The notes under the pieces: model-generated
What the model saw: only the letters and a program-made list of their open reading frames with translations
The model's database searches: none
What the model was told of the DNA's origin: nothing
Program-made: the position numbers and the translations under genes
Assembly: GCA_946612455.1 (NCBI GenBank)
Contig: CAMOER010000008.1
Span: 30,466-94,465, forward strand
DNA length: 64,000 bases
DNA from: UBA3305 sp002373555
GTDB taxonomy: Bacteria; Bacillota; Clostridia; Lachnospirales; Lachnospiraceae
Reading direction: 5' to 3'
In this document: positions 33,143 to 42,388 of the stretch, one piece after another
How the letters are laid out: each line of letters opens with the position of its first letter
Position numbering within the stretch: position 1 is the first letter of the stretch

Positions 33143-35019
33143 TTTCTTTCCTTTACGCAGATCCCGCAGCCGAATACCGCTGCACCGCAGCCGGAACATG
33201 CATCCCTGCAGTTCGGCGTCAGTTCCCCATTCTGAGAGCGCTTCCATTCTCTTAAGAGAAATGCCTTTGTCACGCCGATGTCGATGAAATCCCAGGGGAA
33301 AAGCTCGTCATCAGCGCGGCTCCTTACGGTATAGAAATCCGGGTCGATGCCGCAGGAGGCAAATGCCTGCAGCCACTTGTCGAACTCGAAAAAATCTCCC
33401 CATGCATCAAACAGACAGCCGGAGCGGTAGGCTGTCTCAATGACATCCGCCAGCTTCCGGTCGCCACGTGCGAGAACGCCTTCCAGCACGGTAACATCCG
33501 CTTCGTGATATTCGTAATGCATCGAACGGTTGTTGAGCTGGGCGCGGAACGTATCCTTGACAAGATGCGCCCGTCTTAAATATTCATCCTTCTGCTCCAT
33601 GACGGCCCACTGGAACGGTGTAAAGGGCTTTGGAACGAAGAAGGAGGAACTGGCTGTCAGCTGGATCTTTCCTTTTCGGTTCTCCTTCGGTACCGTATCA
33701 AAGAAGCATTCGCAGATGCGCTCGGAAAGCTCTGCGATCCCCTTCATATCCTCTTCCGTTTCGGTCGGCAGGCCGAGCATGAAATACAGCTTGACTTTCG
33801 TCCAGCCGCCCTTGAACGCCTCGGCCGCACCGGTCAGGATATCCTCTTCCGTCAGACCTTTGTTGATCACATTCCGCATTCTCTGCGTGCCGGCCTCCGG
33901 CGCAAAGGTGATGCTGCTCTTCCGGACATCCTGCACACGGCTCATGACGTCAAGCGAAAAGGAATCGATCCGGAGCGAAGGCAGCGAAATATTGACATGC
34001 TTTTCATTGCAGGAGTCGATCAGGGATTCGATCAGCGGCCGGATCTGTGAATGATCGCTGGAACTCAGCGAACTGAGCGACAGTTCGTCCTGGCCTGTTG
34101 CAGCGAGCATTTTCCCAGCAAGTGCTGTCAGACGGTCAAGGCTTCGTTCACGAACCGGGCGGTAGATCATGCCGGCCTGACAGAAACGGCAGCCGCGGAT
34201 GCACCCGCGCTGGATCTCCATGACGACGCGGTCCTGCGTGACGCGGATGTACGGGACAATCGGTTCTTCCGGATAATACGCCGTATCCATCTCCCGGACG
34301 ATCTCCTTGCGGACTTTCGACGGAACATCGGGACAGACCGGATCGAAGGAAGCAAGCGTCCCGTCTGCATTGTATGCCGGTTCATAGAGGGAGGGCACGT
34401 AGATCCCCGGAATCTGGGCCGCTGCCTTCAGGAAATCCGCTCTGGATCCGCCGCGCTTCCTGTTTTCTTTATAGGCATCGATCAGCGGGAACATCTGCGT
34501 CTCGCCTTCGCCGATATAGAACAGATCAAAGAAATCCGCCAGCGGTTCCGGATTGTAGGTGCAGGGACCGCCGCCGATCACGATCGGATCCTCTTCCGCT
34601 CTGGCTGAAGCTCTTAGCGGGATGCCGGACAGATCCAGGATCTGCAGGATGTTCGTATAGCACATTTCGTACTGGATCGTGATGCCGAGGAAATCGAAAT
34701 CTTTTACCGGATCCTGGGATTCCAGCGCAAAAAGAGGGATCCTGCGGCTTCGCATCAGCGGGTCCAGGTCGGTCCACGGGGAATATACTCTCTCGCACCA
34801 GATGTCTTCCCGCATATTGAGCATATGGTAGAGGATCTGGATGCCGAGATGGCTCATGCCGATCTCATAGACATCCGGAAAGCACATGGCGAACCGGACG
34901 TCGATTTTCCCGTTTTTCTGTTCATCTGTTTTGTCGATGCTGTTGATCTCGCCGCCGATATATCTCGCCGGCTTGTCGATCGTAAGCAGTATTTCATCAG
35001 GTAATGCTGGTCTTCTCAT
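33139..35019 (-). CDS. TIGR03960 family B12-binding radical SAM protein
   Basis: A 626-residue enzyme with an N-terminal B12-binding-like Rossmann region (FPDVYEIGMSHLGIQILYHMLN) and a central radical SAM domain with GCIRGCRFC (CxxxCxxC, about residues 255-263). The C-terminus has several Cys residues (CRDACSGCGAAVFGCGIC) that could bind another cluster. The substrate is unknown; the family is linked by neighbourhood to RNase G and ribosomal proteins. The start codon at 35019 follows GAGCG; an in-frame extension upstream looks non-coding. Confidence 0.9.
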   Translation of the reverse strand: MRRPALPDEILLTIDKPARYIGGEINSIDKTDEQKNGKIDVRFAMCFPDVYEIGMSHLGIQILYHMLNMREDIWCERVYSPWTDLDPLMRSRRIPLFALESQDPVKDFDFLGITIQYEMCYTNILQILDLSGIPLRASARAEEDPIVIGGGPCTYNPEPLADFFDLFYIGEGETQMFPLIDAYKENRKRGGSRADFLKAAAQIPGIYVPSLYEPAYNADGTLASFDPVCPDVPSKVRKEIVREMDTAYYPEEPIVPYIRVTQDRVVMEIQRGCIRGCRFCQAGMIYRPVRERSLDRLTALAGKMLAATGQDELSLSSLSSSDHSQIRPLIESLIDSCNEKHVNISLPSLRIDSFSLDVMSRVQDVRKSSITFAPEAGTQRMRNVINKGLTEEDILTGAAEAFKGGWTKVKLYFMLGLPTETEEDMKGIAELSERICECFFDTVPKENRKGKIQLTASSSFFVPKPFTPFQWAVMEQKDEYLRRAHLVKDTFRAQLNNRSMHYEYHEADVTVLEGVLARGDRKLADVIETAYRSGCLFDAWGDFFEFDKWLQAFASCGIDPDFYTVRSRADDELFPWDFIDIGVTKAFLLREWKRSQNGELTPNCRDACSGCGAAVFGCGICVKERK

Positions 35020-35168
35020 TTTACGCTCCGTGAATTCTGCTGAGAGTCTGAAAAAGTATAGCATTTCTGTGGTAGACAGTCAAACCCGTGAACCTGTACA
35101 GAAGAAGCCGTTTTTTTGATTGTATTTTTGTTCGGCGGTGAGTATGATAGGCAGGTGAGGTATTTGTC

Positions 35169-36014
35169 ATGGAAAATGTCGAAGCAACGGAAGTGAAAAA
35201 CAACACGGAACCGGCGGCGGAAAAGAATGTGATCCCGGACCATGTCGGTGTGATGCAGGTCGCTTCCCTCATGGGGGAAATCCTGCTGAGCAACGGCGCC
35301 GAGATCTACCGTGTCATGGATACACTGCATCGCGTGATCAAAGCATGCGGATTCGAAAACCACAGCGTGTATGTTCTCTCCAACGGCGTCTTTATCACGA
35401 TCAATGAAGGAGAACCGGATGCCTGCACCTCGATCAAGCATGTGCCGATCGGGAGTGTCAATCTCGAGAAGCTGGCCAGGGTGAACCAGATCTCCCGGAA
35501 TCTGTGCAACGGATATATTACGAGGGAAATGGCTTATGCCGGATTGAAGGAGATTCAGAGGAAGGTCAATTATACGGATATGGGCCAGGCACTGGCCTAC
35601 GCATTCGGCAGCGCCGGTTTTGAAGTGATCCTGGGCGGCACGCTGTTTGACAGCATTCCGGCCTTCTTTATCGGTCTCGGGCTGTATTTTGTGCTGAAGT
35701 TCCTGTCCAATTACGGACATGTATCCAGATTCCCGGCCAATATCGGCGGCGCGCTGTATGTGACCATCTTTGCGGCGGCTTTTGCGGCGAGCGAACTGAA
35801 TCTGTCGTTCAACAACATCGTGATCGGCGGAATTATGCCGCTCGTGCCGGGATACGCGATTACGACTTCCATCCGGGATCTGTTCAACGGCGATTATCTT
35901 TCCGGCATTATCCATATGCTGGATGCGTTCCTGACTGCCGTCTGCATAGCGATCGGTGTCGGTGTCGGCATTATGCTCATCAACTATATCGGAGGAGGTG
36001 CGGTGCTGGTATGA
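35169..36014 (+). CDS. Threonine/serine exporter N-terminal-type subunit (ThrE, DUF1212)
   Basis: Membrane protein with an N-terminal soluble domain (MQVASLMGEILLSNGAEIYRVMDTL, characteristic of DUF1212/PF06738) and about five C-terminal membrane segments. In Corynebacterium ThrE this and the next protein are one polypeptide; many Firmicutes have the split form. Overlaps the next gene by 4 nt. Confidence 0.92.
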   Translation: MENVEATEVKNNTEPAAEKNVIPDHVGVMQVASLMGEILLSNGAEIYRVMDTLHRVIKACGFENHSVYVLSNGVFITINEGEPDACTSIKHVPIGSVNLEKLARVNQISRNLCNGYITREMAYAGLKEIQRKVNYTDMGQALAYAFGSAGFEVILGGTLFDSIPAFFIGLGLYFVLKFLSNYGHVSRFPANIGGALYVTIFAAAFAASELNLSFNNIVIGGIMPLVPGYAITTSIRDLFNGDYLSGIIHMLDAFLTAVCIAIGVGVGIMLINYIGGGAVLV

Positions 36015-36484
36015 TCACGCAGATCGTCGTAGAATATACAATTCATGTCATATCTGCCATGATGGGCGTGATCGCATTCTCCGCCATCTTTCACGCACCG
36101 AGATCCGAATATCTCGCCTGCGGCATCACGGGGACGATCGGCTGGCTGGCGTACTGCATCGCTGTGGATCTGGGCGTCAGTCTGATCCCGGCCAATTTCA
36201 TCGCCACGGTGATCCTGACGCTGTTCGCACGTATCATCGTGATCATCCGCAGGAATCCGATCACGGTCTATCTCGTACCGGGAATCTTCCCGCTGGTGCC
36301 GGGAGCAGGCATCTATTATACAGCGTATTATCTGTTCCAGGGTTATCCGCAGATGGCTTTTACAAAGGGGATCGAGACGATCGAAGTGGCGGGAGCCATC
36401 ACGATGGGGATCATCCTCGGCTCCTTTATCGCTTATGAATACTTCCGGCAGAAGAGAGAATTCCGGAGACTGATGAAAGATTAA
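36011..36484 (+). CDS. Threonine/serine exporter C-terminal-type subunit (ThrE_2, DUF3815)
   Basis: A 157-residue polytopic protein (five membrane segments; PGIFPLVPGAGIYYTAYY is the family signature). It forms the second half of the split exporter with the gene it overlaps. Confidence 0.92.
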   Translation: MITQIVVEYTIHVISAMMGVIAFSAIFHAPRSEYLACGITGTIGWLAYCIAVDLGVSLIPANFIATVILTLFARIIVIIRRNPITVYLVPGIFPLVPGAGIYYTAYYLFQGYPQMAFTKGIETIEVAGAITMGIILGSFIAYEYFRQKREFRRLMKD

Positions 36485-36494
36485 GAAACCACAG

Positions 36495-36551
36495 GGACAG
36501 GAAAAGCGGGTTACGAAACAACGAATTGTTCGTAACCCGCTTTATCTGTCC
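36495..36551. terminator. Bidirectional terminator with 15-bp inner stem
   Basis: 36503-36517 pairs with 36529-36543, enclosed by GGACAG/CTGTCC. It lies between the convergent exporter genes and the lipoprotein gene. Confidence 0.85.
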
Positions 36552-36562
36552 TCACGGTTTTT

Positions 36563-38254
36563 TTATCCGGCAAACATCATGCCGTCAAAGAGTTCATCGA
36601 TTTCTATGCCGTTTACCGTATGCGGCCATCCTTCGCCTTCCTGTGTGATCCGGACGACCGTACCGTCATCCGTCTTCATATCGACTGTATTTTCCGAATC
36701 CGTTCGGATGAACGTCAGATGCGTACCTGCGGCAAGACTTACGGGAGCGCCGGCTTCGAGTGTTTTCTCATCAACAGCCGGTAATTCCGTATCCTGTTTC
36801 AGCGTGATATTGTAAGCGTCCGGATTGAAGAGGATGATGTCATCCCAGTCGGACAGCGGTTCAGCGGTTCCATCGGCCTTGAAACTGAAATATCTTCCTG
36901 CGGTATACGTGCTCAGGATATCGACGCCGTGGGAAAGGTATACACGCTTCGGATCGGTCGGCTGGCCTTTCCCGAAATAACGGGCGATTACAGGGAGCTC
37001 CGTGGGTGCGCCGGGATCTGTCAGATCGTACAGATGCAGTTCACTGTAATCATCCATCATGGCGGCTTCCATTACAAATATTGTTTTTCCGTCGACCTGC
37101 ATGATATAGGCAGAAGGCTCGAATGTCTGGATCGTGAACGGCACATCCGTTTCGGAGGAGGCGGCCAGCATATCCTTGTCCCCTTCCGCCAGATTCAGAT
37201 GCCATTCGCTTGAGGTGACCAGATGCAGATCGCGGTCCACATAATCCTCTCCTTCGCCAAGATACCAGGAAAAATAAGCATCGCCGGATGGCAGAAGGAC
37301 CTGCTCGGTCTCATTGACCGGAATAAAATAGTTTTCAGGGGTCTCCATAAATTCCGCTCTGACGAGATCCGGATATTCCGAAAACGGCAGCTTGATCACG
37401 ACAGGACCTGCAGCATAGGCTGCGAGTTCATAGGGGGAGAACCAGAAGGTGATGCCGTCATATCCCAGCGTGTACTTCAGATCATAGTCTTCCTGCGCCG
37501 GATCCATCTCATCCTTTACGACATCTTCCACACTGTCCACGATCAGCTGTTCTTTATCGATCACCTTTTCCACTTCCGCCGCCAGCAGAGCAGGCAGGGC
37601 ATCGGGATCATTGACGACCGACTGGATTTCCACCTTTTCTCCGGTTTCCGGGGAGAAGCTTGCGGTCTCATACCACATATTCGGATGGGCGCCGCCCATA
37701 TAGCTTCCTCTCTGGCAGAGCATGCTGACAAGCGCACTGTCCGCACGCTGGATCGTCAGCTTTGCTTCTGAAAACAGCGCCTCTTCGGTTTCATACTCCT
37801 TGAGTCCGGAGACGATATCCTCCCCATCCTGCTTCATGGTATCCGTCAGCGATTTCGCGTAGGTCTCCAGCGCACTGTTCAGTGCAGGATAGGTACCGGC
37901 GGCCTCCGCATCCAGGAAAGGCACTTCATAGTTGATCCAGTCCCAGCGCTCGTCACCGGTCTCCAGCGTTTCGTAGGATCCGGTGGTCTCAATATTGAGC
38001 GGACGGATCGACTCTGCGGCAACGACTTCATCCGCAGCTGTTTCTGTCTCGGCCGCTTCCGTATCCGGAACGGCAGTCTCTTCCGTTTCCGCAGCGGCTT
38101 CCGTATCCGGCACAGCCGTTTCCTCTGCTTCCGTTTCCAGGGCAACGACTTCCTCTTCCTCCGGCGAGCTGGTCTTGACCGAAGCTGCGGATCCGCAGGC
38201 CGCGAGGGATAACATCAGTGACAGTGCAAGGATCAGGGACAGTGTTTTTTTCAT
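36563..38254 (-). CDS. Lipoprotein with RsiV-like DUF3298 domain
   Basis: A 563-residue secreted lipoprotein. The signal peptide ends in LSLAAC (lipobox, Cys about 20). A low-complexity acidic linker (about 25-80) contains two near-identical units EETAVPDTEAA. Then follow a domain of the DUF4163/DUF3298 type (YEVPFLDAEAAGTYPALNSALETYA ... GYDGITFWFSPYELAAYAAG) and a long C-terminal region without a recognised domain. DUF3298 is the extracellular domain of the anti-sigma factor RsiV, but no sigma gene is adjacent and there is no cytoplasmic part, so a direct sigma role is unlikely. Confidence 0.8.
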   Translation of the reverse strand: MKKTLSLILALSLMLSLAACGSAASVKTSSPEEEEVVALETEAEETAVPDTEAAAETEETAVPDTEAAETETAADEVVAAESIRPLNIETTGSYETLETGDERWDWINYEVPFLDAEAAGTYPALNSALETYAKSLTDTMKQDGEDIVSGLKEYETEEALFSEAKLTIQRADSALVSMLCQRGSYMGGAHPNMWYETASFSPETGEKVEIQSVVNDPDALPALLAAEVEKVIDKEQLIVDSVEDVVKDEMDPAQEDYDLKYTLGYDGITFWFSPYELAAYAAGPVVIKLPFSEYPDLVRAEFMETPENYFIPVNETEQVLLPSGDAYFSWYLGEGEDYVDRDLHLVTSSEWHLNLAEGDKDMLAASSETDVPFTIQTFEPSAYIMQVDGKTIFVMEAAMMDDYSELHLYDLTDPGAPTELPVIARYFGKGQPTDPKRVYLSHGVDILSTYTAGRYFSFKADGTAEPLSDWDDIILFNPDAYNITLKQDTELPAVDEKTLEAGAPVSLAAGTHLTFIRTDSENTVDMKTDDGTVVRITQEGEGWPHTVNGIEIDELFDGMMFAG

Positions 38255-38257
38255 AAA

Positions 38258-38704
38258 CTATACCTCCTGTTCATCATTGGCATCCGTTCTCCTTACGGAA
38301 ACGATCCGTTCGAACGGTATTTGCAAATCGGTATCATCTTCATCGAGCAGGACCAGGACCCTCCGGAAACGGTCTGTCTTCCTAAGCCGTCCGACCGTCG
38401 TTCTGTAGGAGCCGCCGTCCTTTCGGTCATCCTCCCGGAACCAGACCAGCTCGATCTGCGCTTCGGGATCCTCCTGCAGAATGCCCGCGAATGCGGCATC
38501 CAGCTTCTCCAGGACATTTTCATCCGGCTGTTTCCACTCTTCGGTGTACCGGCCTGTCTCTGTAATGACGGCGCCGAAACCGGTCAGTGCGGCAAACGGC
38601 GCGAACTGCGCGGCACGGTCGTACAGGGGCATCGGCGGGTGTCCGGGAATCGCTCCGGGATACCGGTCGATGATGTCTTCATAGGGAAAAATCTCATTCT
38701 TCAT
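38258..38704 (-). CDS. YolD-like family protein
   Basis: A 148-residue protein starting with the YolD pattern (YDRAAQFAPFAALTGFGAVITET). YolD-like genes commonly accompany UvrX/UmuC-type Y-family polymerases and the role is not defined. It overlaps the polymerase gene by 4 nt. Confidence 0.87.
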   Translation of the reverse strand: MKNEIFPYEDIIDRYPGAIPGHPPMPLYDRAAQFAPFAALTGFGAVITETGRYTEEWKQPDENVLEKLDAAFAGILQEDPEAQIELVWFREDDRKDGGSYRTTVGRLRKTDRFRRVLVLLDEDDTDLQIPFERIVSVRRTDANDEQEV

Positions 38705-40218
38705 GCTTTATGACCGCCGATCATGGCGTTTCTCTCTTTTGCCGTAGCGCCCTCCTGCAGGTTCATGCCCTTCAGAACGGCATTTTTTCCGAATTTTTCC
38801 TGCAGATCCAGGATCGCCTTCTGCATCTTCTTTTCTTTTGCCAGCGCGGCTTCTTCCTTACGAACGGCAGCGTCTCTGGCTTCGTAATCCGTAAAAAGAT
38901 CCAGCTGTTCATATTTCGGCTGTTCGATCTTTTCAACCCCTTCGGTGATATGATTTGCGACCACATACATCCGCCGTACCAGCAGACGTTCGTCGACGAT
39001 CCTGTCAAACAGCGTCATGACGGCGTCAACGATCAGCTTTGTGGAAGAAGTCTTCCGCTTCAGATTAATGCTGCCATGCGCATTTTTCGGGACTGTGCGT
39101 CCGTATCTGTCCTTTTCGATCTCAAATCCGGTCTTTCTTCCCGTTATATTTTCAATATCGTAGCCGACGGTCAGCACCATCTGATCGGTCAGCAGACCTT
39201 TCTTTACCAGATCCAGGACGAGGCTCTCCGTCATCTCACGGACGACCAGCTTTGCTTTTTTAAACGGATACGGCTCCTGCAGCACCTGGCCGCTGCTGAT
39301 GCTGTTGTTCTCGGGCACAAAGCTCTTAATATCCCGGATCGTGCAGGGCTCCACGCCCCAGGCATGATCGATCAGCAGTTCCGCATTGATGCCGAAAAGA
39401 TCAAAGAGCAGCTCCGGGTTGTGATATTCCCCCGGTTTCCCAAGCGAACATCTGGCAATATCGCCCATCGTATACAGGCCGGCAGATTCCAGCCGCTTGC
39501 GATAGCCTCTTCCGACGCGCCAGAAATCCGTGATCGGCGTGTGTTCCCAGAGCTCCCTGCGGTAACGCATTTCATCCAGTTCTGCGATCCGGACGCCGTC
39601 TTTGTCCGCAGGCATCTTTTTCGCCACGATATCCATAGCGATCTTCGCCAGATAGAGATTGGTGCCGATCCCTGCTGTTGCAGTGATGCCGGTATTCACA
39701 AGCACATCCCGGATCATTTTCATGGCCAGTTCATGTGCGGATAATCCGTAGGTGTCCAGATAATCCGTTACGTCCATGAAGACTTCATCGACAGAGTAGA
39801 CATGGATGTCTTCCGGCGCGATGTATTTCAGATAGATCTGATAAATGCGGGAGGAATAGTCCATATAAAGCGCCATCCTGGGCTTTGCGACTTCATAACT
39901 GATCTCCAGGGAAGGATCCGCCGCCAATGCATTTTTATCCGAGGAGGAACCGGTAAATCTTCGCCCCGGCGCGTGCAGGATGCGTTTCCGGTTCAGCGCT
40001 CTGACGTCACGGACCACTTCAAACAGCCGCGCTCTCCCGGAGATCCCATAGGCCTTCAGAGACGGTGTGACTGCCAGACAGATCGTTTTTTCCGTACGGG
40101 AAAGATCGGCTACCACGAGATTGGTGGAAAGCGGATCCAGCTTTCGCTCCACGCACTCCACGGAAGCATAGAAGGATTTCAGATCGATGGCGATGTAGGT
40201 CTTCGTTTTGTTTTTCAT
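38701..40218 (-). CDS. Y-family DNA polymerase (UvrX/UmuC-like)
   Basis: Translesion polymerase of 505 residues. The first palm carboxylates are in AIDLKSFYASVE and the second pair in VYSVDEVFMDVT; the TAGIGTNLYLAKIAMD helix-hairpin region follows, and a little-finger domain plus a Lys/Glu-rich C-terminus complete it. A YolD-like partner is encoded just downstream. No good LexA box is visible, although a palindromic operator-like region (40241-40294) covers the promoter and leader, so control may differ from the SOS genes at 19-23 kb. Confidence 0.93.
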   Translation of the reverse strand: MKNKTKTYIAIDLKSFYASVECVERKLDPLSTNLVVADLSRTEKTICLAVTPSLKAYGISGRARLFEVVRDVRALNRKRILHAPGRRFTGSSSDKNALAADPSLEISYEVAKPRMALYMDYSSRIYQIYLKYIAPEDIHVYSVDEVFMDVTDYLDTYGLSAHELAMKMIRDVLVNTGITATAGIGTNLYLAKIAMDIVAKKMPADKDGVRIAELDEMRYRRELWEHTPITDFWRVGRGYRKRLESAGLYTMGDIARCSLGKPGEYHNPELLFDLFGINAELLIDHAWGVEPCTIRDIKSFVPENNSISSGQVLQEPYPFKKAKLVVREMTESLVLDLVKKGLLTDQMVLTVGYDIENITGRKTGFEIEKDRYGRTVPKNAHGSINLKRKTSSTKLIVDAVMTLFDRIVDERLLVRRMYVVANHITEGVEKIEQPKYEQLDLFTDYEARDAAVRKEEAALAKEKKMQKAILDLQEKFGKNAVLKGMNLQEGATAKERNAMIGGHKA

Positions 40219-40240
40219 GAATTCGCAAAAATGAAGATTG

Positions 40241-40294
40241 ATGATTCACCCGGATTGTTTCGCAAACAGTGCTTGTTGCCTGTGAATCATTATA
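40241..40294 (-). promoter_or_regulatory. Promoter and palindromic leader of the polymerase-yolD unit
   Basis: On the minus strand TATAAT (40294-40289) overlaps the inverted repeat ATGATTCAC/GTGAATCAT (40241-40249 with 40282-40290), and a smaller GTTTGCGAAAC palindrome lies between the arms. The -35 is weak. This may be an operator or an mRNA hairpin. Confidence 0.5.
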
Positions 40295-40310
40295 GCATTA
40301 ATTTATATAG

Positions 40311-40343
40311 AAAAACAGGCGGCCGGATAAAATCCGACCGCCC
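40311..40343 (-). terminator. Terminator of ackA
   Basis: An 11-bp stem with one imperfect pair (40318-40328 with 40332-40342) and a 3-nt loop, followed on the minus strand by TGTTTTT. Confidence 0.87.
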
Positions 40344-40376
40344 GGAATCTTAAGATTTTATGGATACTGCTGAGGA

Positions 40377-41573
40377 TCAGCCGACAAGTCTCACGGTCTC
40401 TCTTGCGATCGCGAGTTCTTCGTTCGTAGGATACAGAACGACCTGGACCTTGGAATCATCCGCGGAGATGATGCGCGCTTCGCCTCTGACGTTGTTGCGC
40501 TCGTCATCGATCTTCACGCCGAGATAGGAAAGGTTCTCGCAGATTGCCTTTCTGGTCTTGATATCGTTCTCGCCGACACCTGCGGTGAAAGCGATCGCGT
40601 CCACGCCGTTCATGGCAGCGGTGTAAGCGCCGATGTACTTAACGACACGATAGATGAAAGCGTCCAGCGCGACAGCGGCCAGTCTGTTGCCTTCCTGCTT
40701 CGCTGCTTCGATATCACGGAAGTCGGAGGAAACGCCGCCGGACATGCCGAGAACACCGGATTTCTTGTTCAGCATGTTCAGAACATCATTGACATCCCTG
40801 CCTTCCTTGTTGCAGATGTACTGTACGACAGCGGGATCGACGTCACCGGATCTGGTGCCCATGATCAGGCCTTCCAGCGGAGTCAGACCCATGGAGGTAT
40901 CTACGCACTTGCCGCCGATGGAAGCGGAAATGGAACCGCCGTTGCCGAGGTGGCAGACAATGACTTTGCCTTTCTCGGGATCCAGATGGCAGAACTTCAG
41001 GACTTCGCCGGATACGAACATATGGCTGGTGCCGTGGAAGCCGTAACGGCGGATGCTGTATTTGTCATAGTACTCATGCGGGATCGCGTACATATAGGCC
41101 TTCTCCGGCATGGACATACCGAAAGTGGTATCGAATACGGCAACGTTCGGTGTGCCGGGCATTGCCTCTTCGCAGGCCTCGATACCCATCAGGTTTGCAG
41201 GATTGTGGAGAGGTCCGAGATCGAAGCAGTCGCGGATGGCCTGTTTGACCTTCTCATCAACAACAGTGGACTCGGTGAATTTGCTTCCGCCGTGCAGTAC
41301 GCGATGACCGATCGCGGAGATTTCGGAAGTATCCGCAATAACGCCGTGCTCTTTATCCATCAGCGCATCCATGACCAGCTTGATCGCCTCGGTATGGGTG
41401 GGCATGGGGGCTTCCAGTTTGAATGTATCCTTGCCGGTGGGCTTATGGGTAAGCTTGGAACCTTCGATGCCGATACGCTCGCAAAGGCCCTTTGCGATGA
41501 CGCTCTCGTTATCCATGTCGATCAGCTGATACTTCAGGGATGAGCTTCCGCAGTTTAATACTAAAACCTTCAT
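40377..41573 (-). CDS. ackA: Acetate kinase
   Basis: Makes ATP and acetate from acetyl phosphate, the usual last step of fermentative acetate production. 398 residues with the N-terminal VLNCGSSSLKYQL, HRVLHGGSKFTES (Arg/His), FDTTFGMSMPEKAYMYAIP, RRYGFHGTSH and CHLGNGGSISA motifs, all typical. pta is not adjacent. Own promoter and terminator, so a monocistron. Confidence 0.97.
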   Translation of the reverse strand: MKVLVLNCGSSSLKYQLIDMDNESVIAKGLCERIGIEGSKLTHKPTGKDTFKLEAPMPTHTEAIKLVMDALMDKEHGVIADTSEISAIGHRVLHGGSKFTESTVVDEKVKQAIRDCFDLGPLHNPANLMGIEACEEAMPGTPNVAVFDTTFGMSMPEKAYMYAIPHEYYDKYSIRRYGFHGTSHMFVSGEVLKFCHLDPEKGKVIVCHLGNGGSISASIGGKCVDTSMGLTPLEGLIMGTRSGDVDPAVVQYICNKEGRDVNDVLNMLNKKSGVLGMSGGVSSDFRDIEAAKQEGNRLAAVALDAFIYRVVKYIGAYTAAMNGVDAIAFTAGVGENDIKTRKAICENLSYLGVKIDDERNNVRGEARIISADDSKVQVVLYPTNEELAIARETVRLVG

Positions 41574-41619
41574 TATGTTTCCTCCTGAATCATTCCGCGT
41601 CTGGCGGATATCTTTCCAT

Positions 41620-41648
41620 ATTTTAAACGATTTTTTCGAAACTGTAAA
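41620..41648 (-). promoter_or_regulatory. Predicted promoter of ackA
   Basis: On the minus strand TTTACA (41648-41643), 17-nt spacer, TAAAAT (41625-41620), 46 nt before the ackA start. Confidence 0.65.
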
Positions 41649-41723
41649 CCGTTTATGCAGATTCGGAATTATATAAATAATATCCTTTCTTATACAGGCA
41701 GAGTCTGAAACGGATGCCTGCCG

Positions 41724-42362
41724 TCAGGACTTCGCATCTTCCGGGTGCCGTTCCCGGTAAGAGAAAATGCAGCCGCAGTAGTCCTGCCGGTACATCCCGA
41801 ACTCGGCGGACAGCTCGCAGGAACGTTTATAGCCGTTCCGCTTTTTGAAATCCGACGGCAGGAACCGGAGCCCCGGATAATCCGCTGCGATCTCCTCTCC
41901 GACCGCATTCAGAACTTCTGCATTTTTTAACGGGCTGACTGTAAGCGTCGTAGTAAAAAAATCCATCTGCAGCTCGGCGGCTTTCCGGGCCGCCTCCGTG
42001 AGACGAAGCCGGAAACATTCGCGGCACCGCGCACCGCCTTCCGGCGCGTCCTCCAGGCCTTTCGCGGCCTGATAGAAATCCGCGGGGAGATAGTCCCCTG
42101 CCAGAAAATGAATCGGGTTGACCGCCGGAAATGACCGGATCAGACGCTCCTGCTCCTGCACCCGTTTATAATACTCTTCTTCCGGCCAGATGTTGGGATT
42201 GTAATAAAAGACCGTCAGTTCAAAATCCGGTGTCAGACGTTCCAGCACTGCGCTGCTGCACGGCCCGCAGCAGGAATGCAGAAGAAGAGCCGGTACATGT
42301 CCCGGCTCCTTCTCCTTCTGTATGATCTCCTGCATCACTTTGTCATAGTTGATACGGTTCAC
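41724..42362 (-). CDS. queH: Epoxyqueuosine reductase QueH
   Basis: Reduces epoxyqueuosine to queuosine in tRNA, the non-orthologous replacement of QueG. The cysteine pairs HSCCGPCSS, ARCRECFRLRL and the C-terminal YRQDYCGC provide the Fe-S/disulfide sites of the family. I choose GTG 42362 (VNRINYDKVM) with GAGGTG at a six-base spacing; this leaves 26 nt after the upstream stop, whereas the longer frame overlaps it. Confidence 0.93.
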   Translation of the reverse strand: MNRINYDKVMQEIIQKEKEPGHVPALLLHSCCGPCSSAVLERLTPDFELTVFYYNPNIWPEEEYYKRVQEQERLIRSFPAVNPIHFLAGDYLPADFYQAAKGLEDAPEGGARCRECFRLRLTEAARKAAELQMDFFTTTLTVSPLKNAEVLNAVGEEIAADYPGLRFLPSDFKKRNGYKRSCELSAEFGMYRQDYCGCIFSYRERHPEDAKS

Positions 42363-42388
42363 GAAATTCACCTCTGTAAATGATCCCG

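Noticed and set aside
36563..38254. RsiV-like anti-sigma factor
   Set aside because: The protein is a lipoprotein without a cytoplasmic sigma-binding part and no sigma gene is adjacent; only the DUF3298 domain is shared.
40219..40290. LexA box before the Y-family polymerase
   Set aside because: The best candidates have wrong spacing or at least four mismatches.
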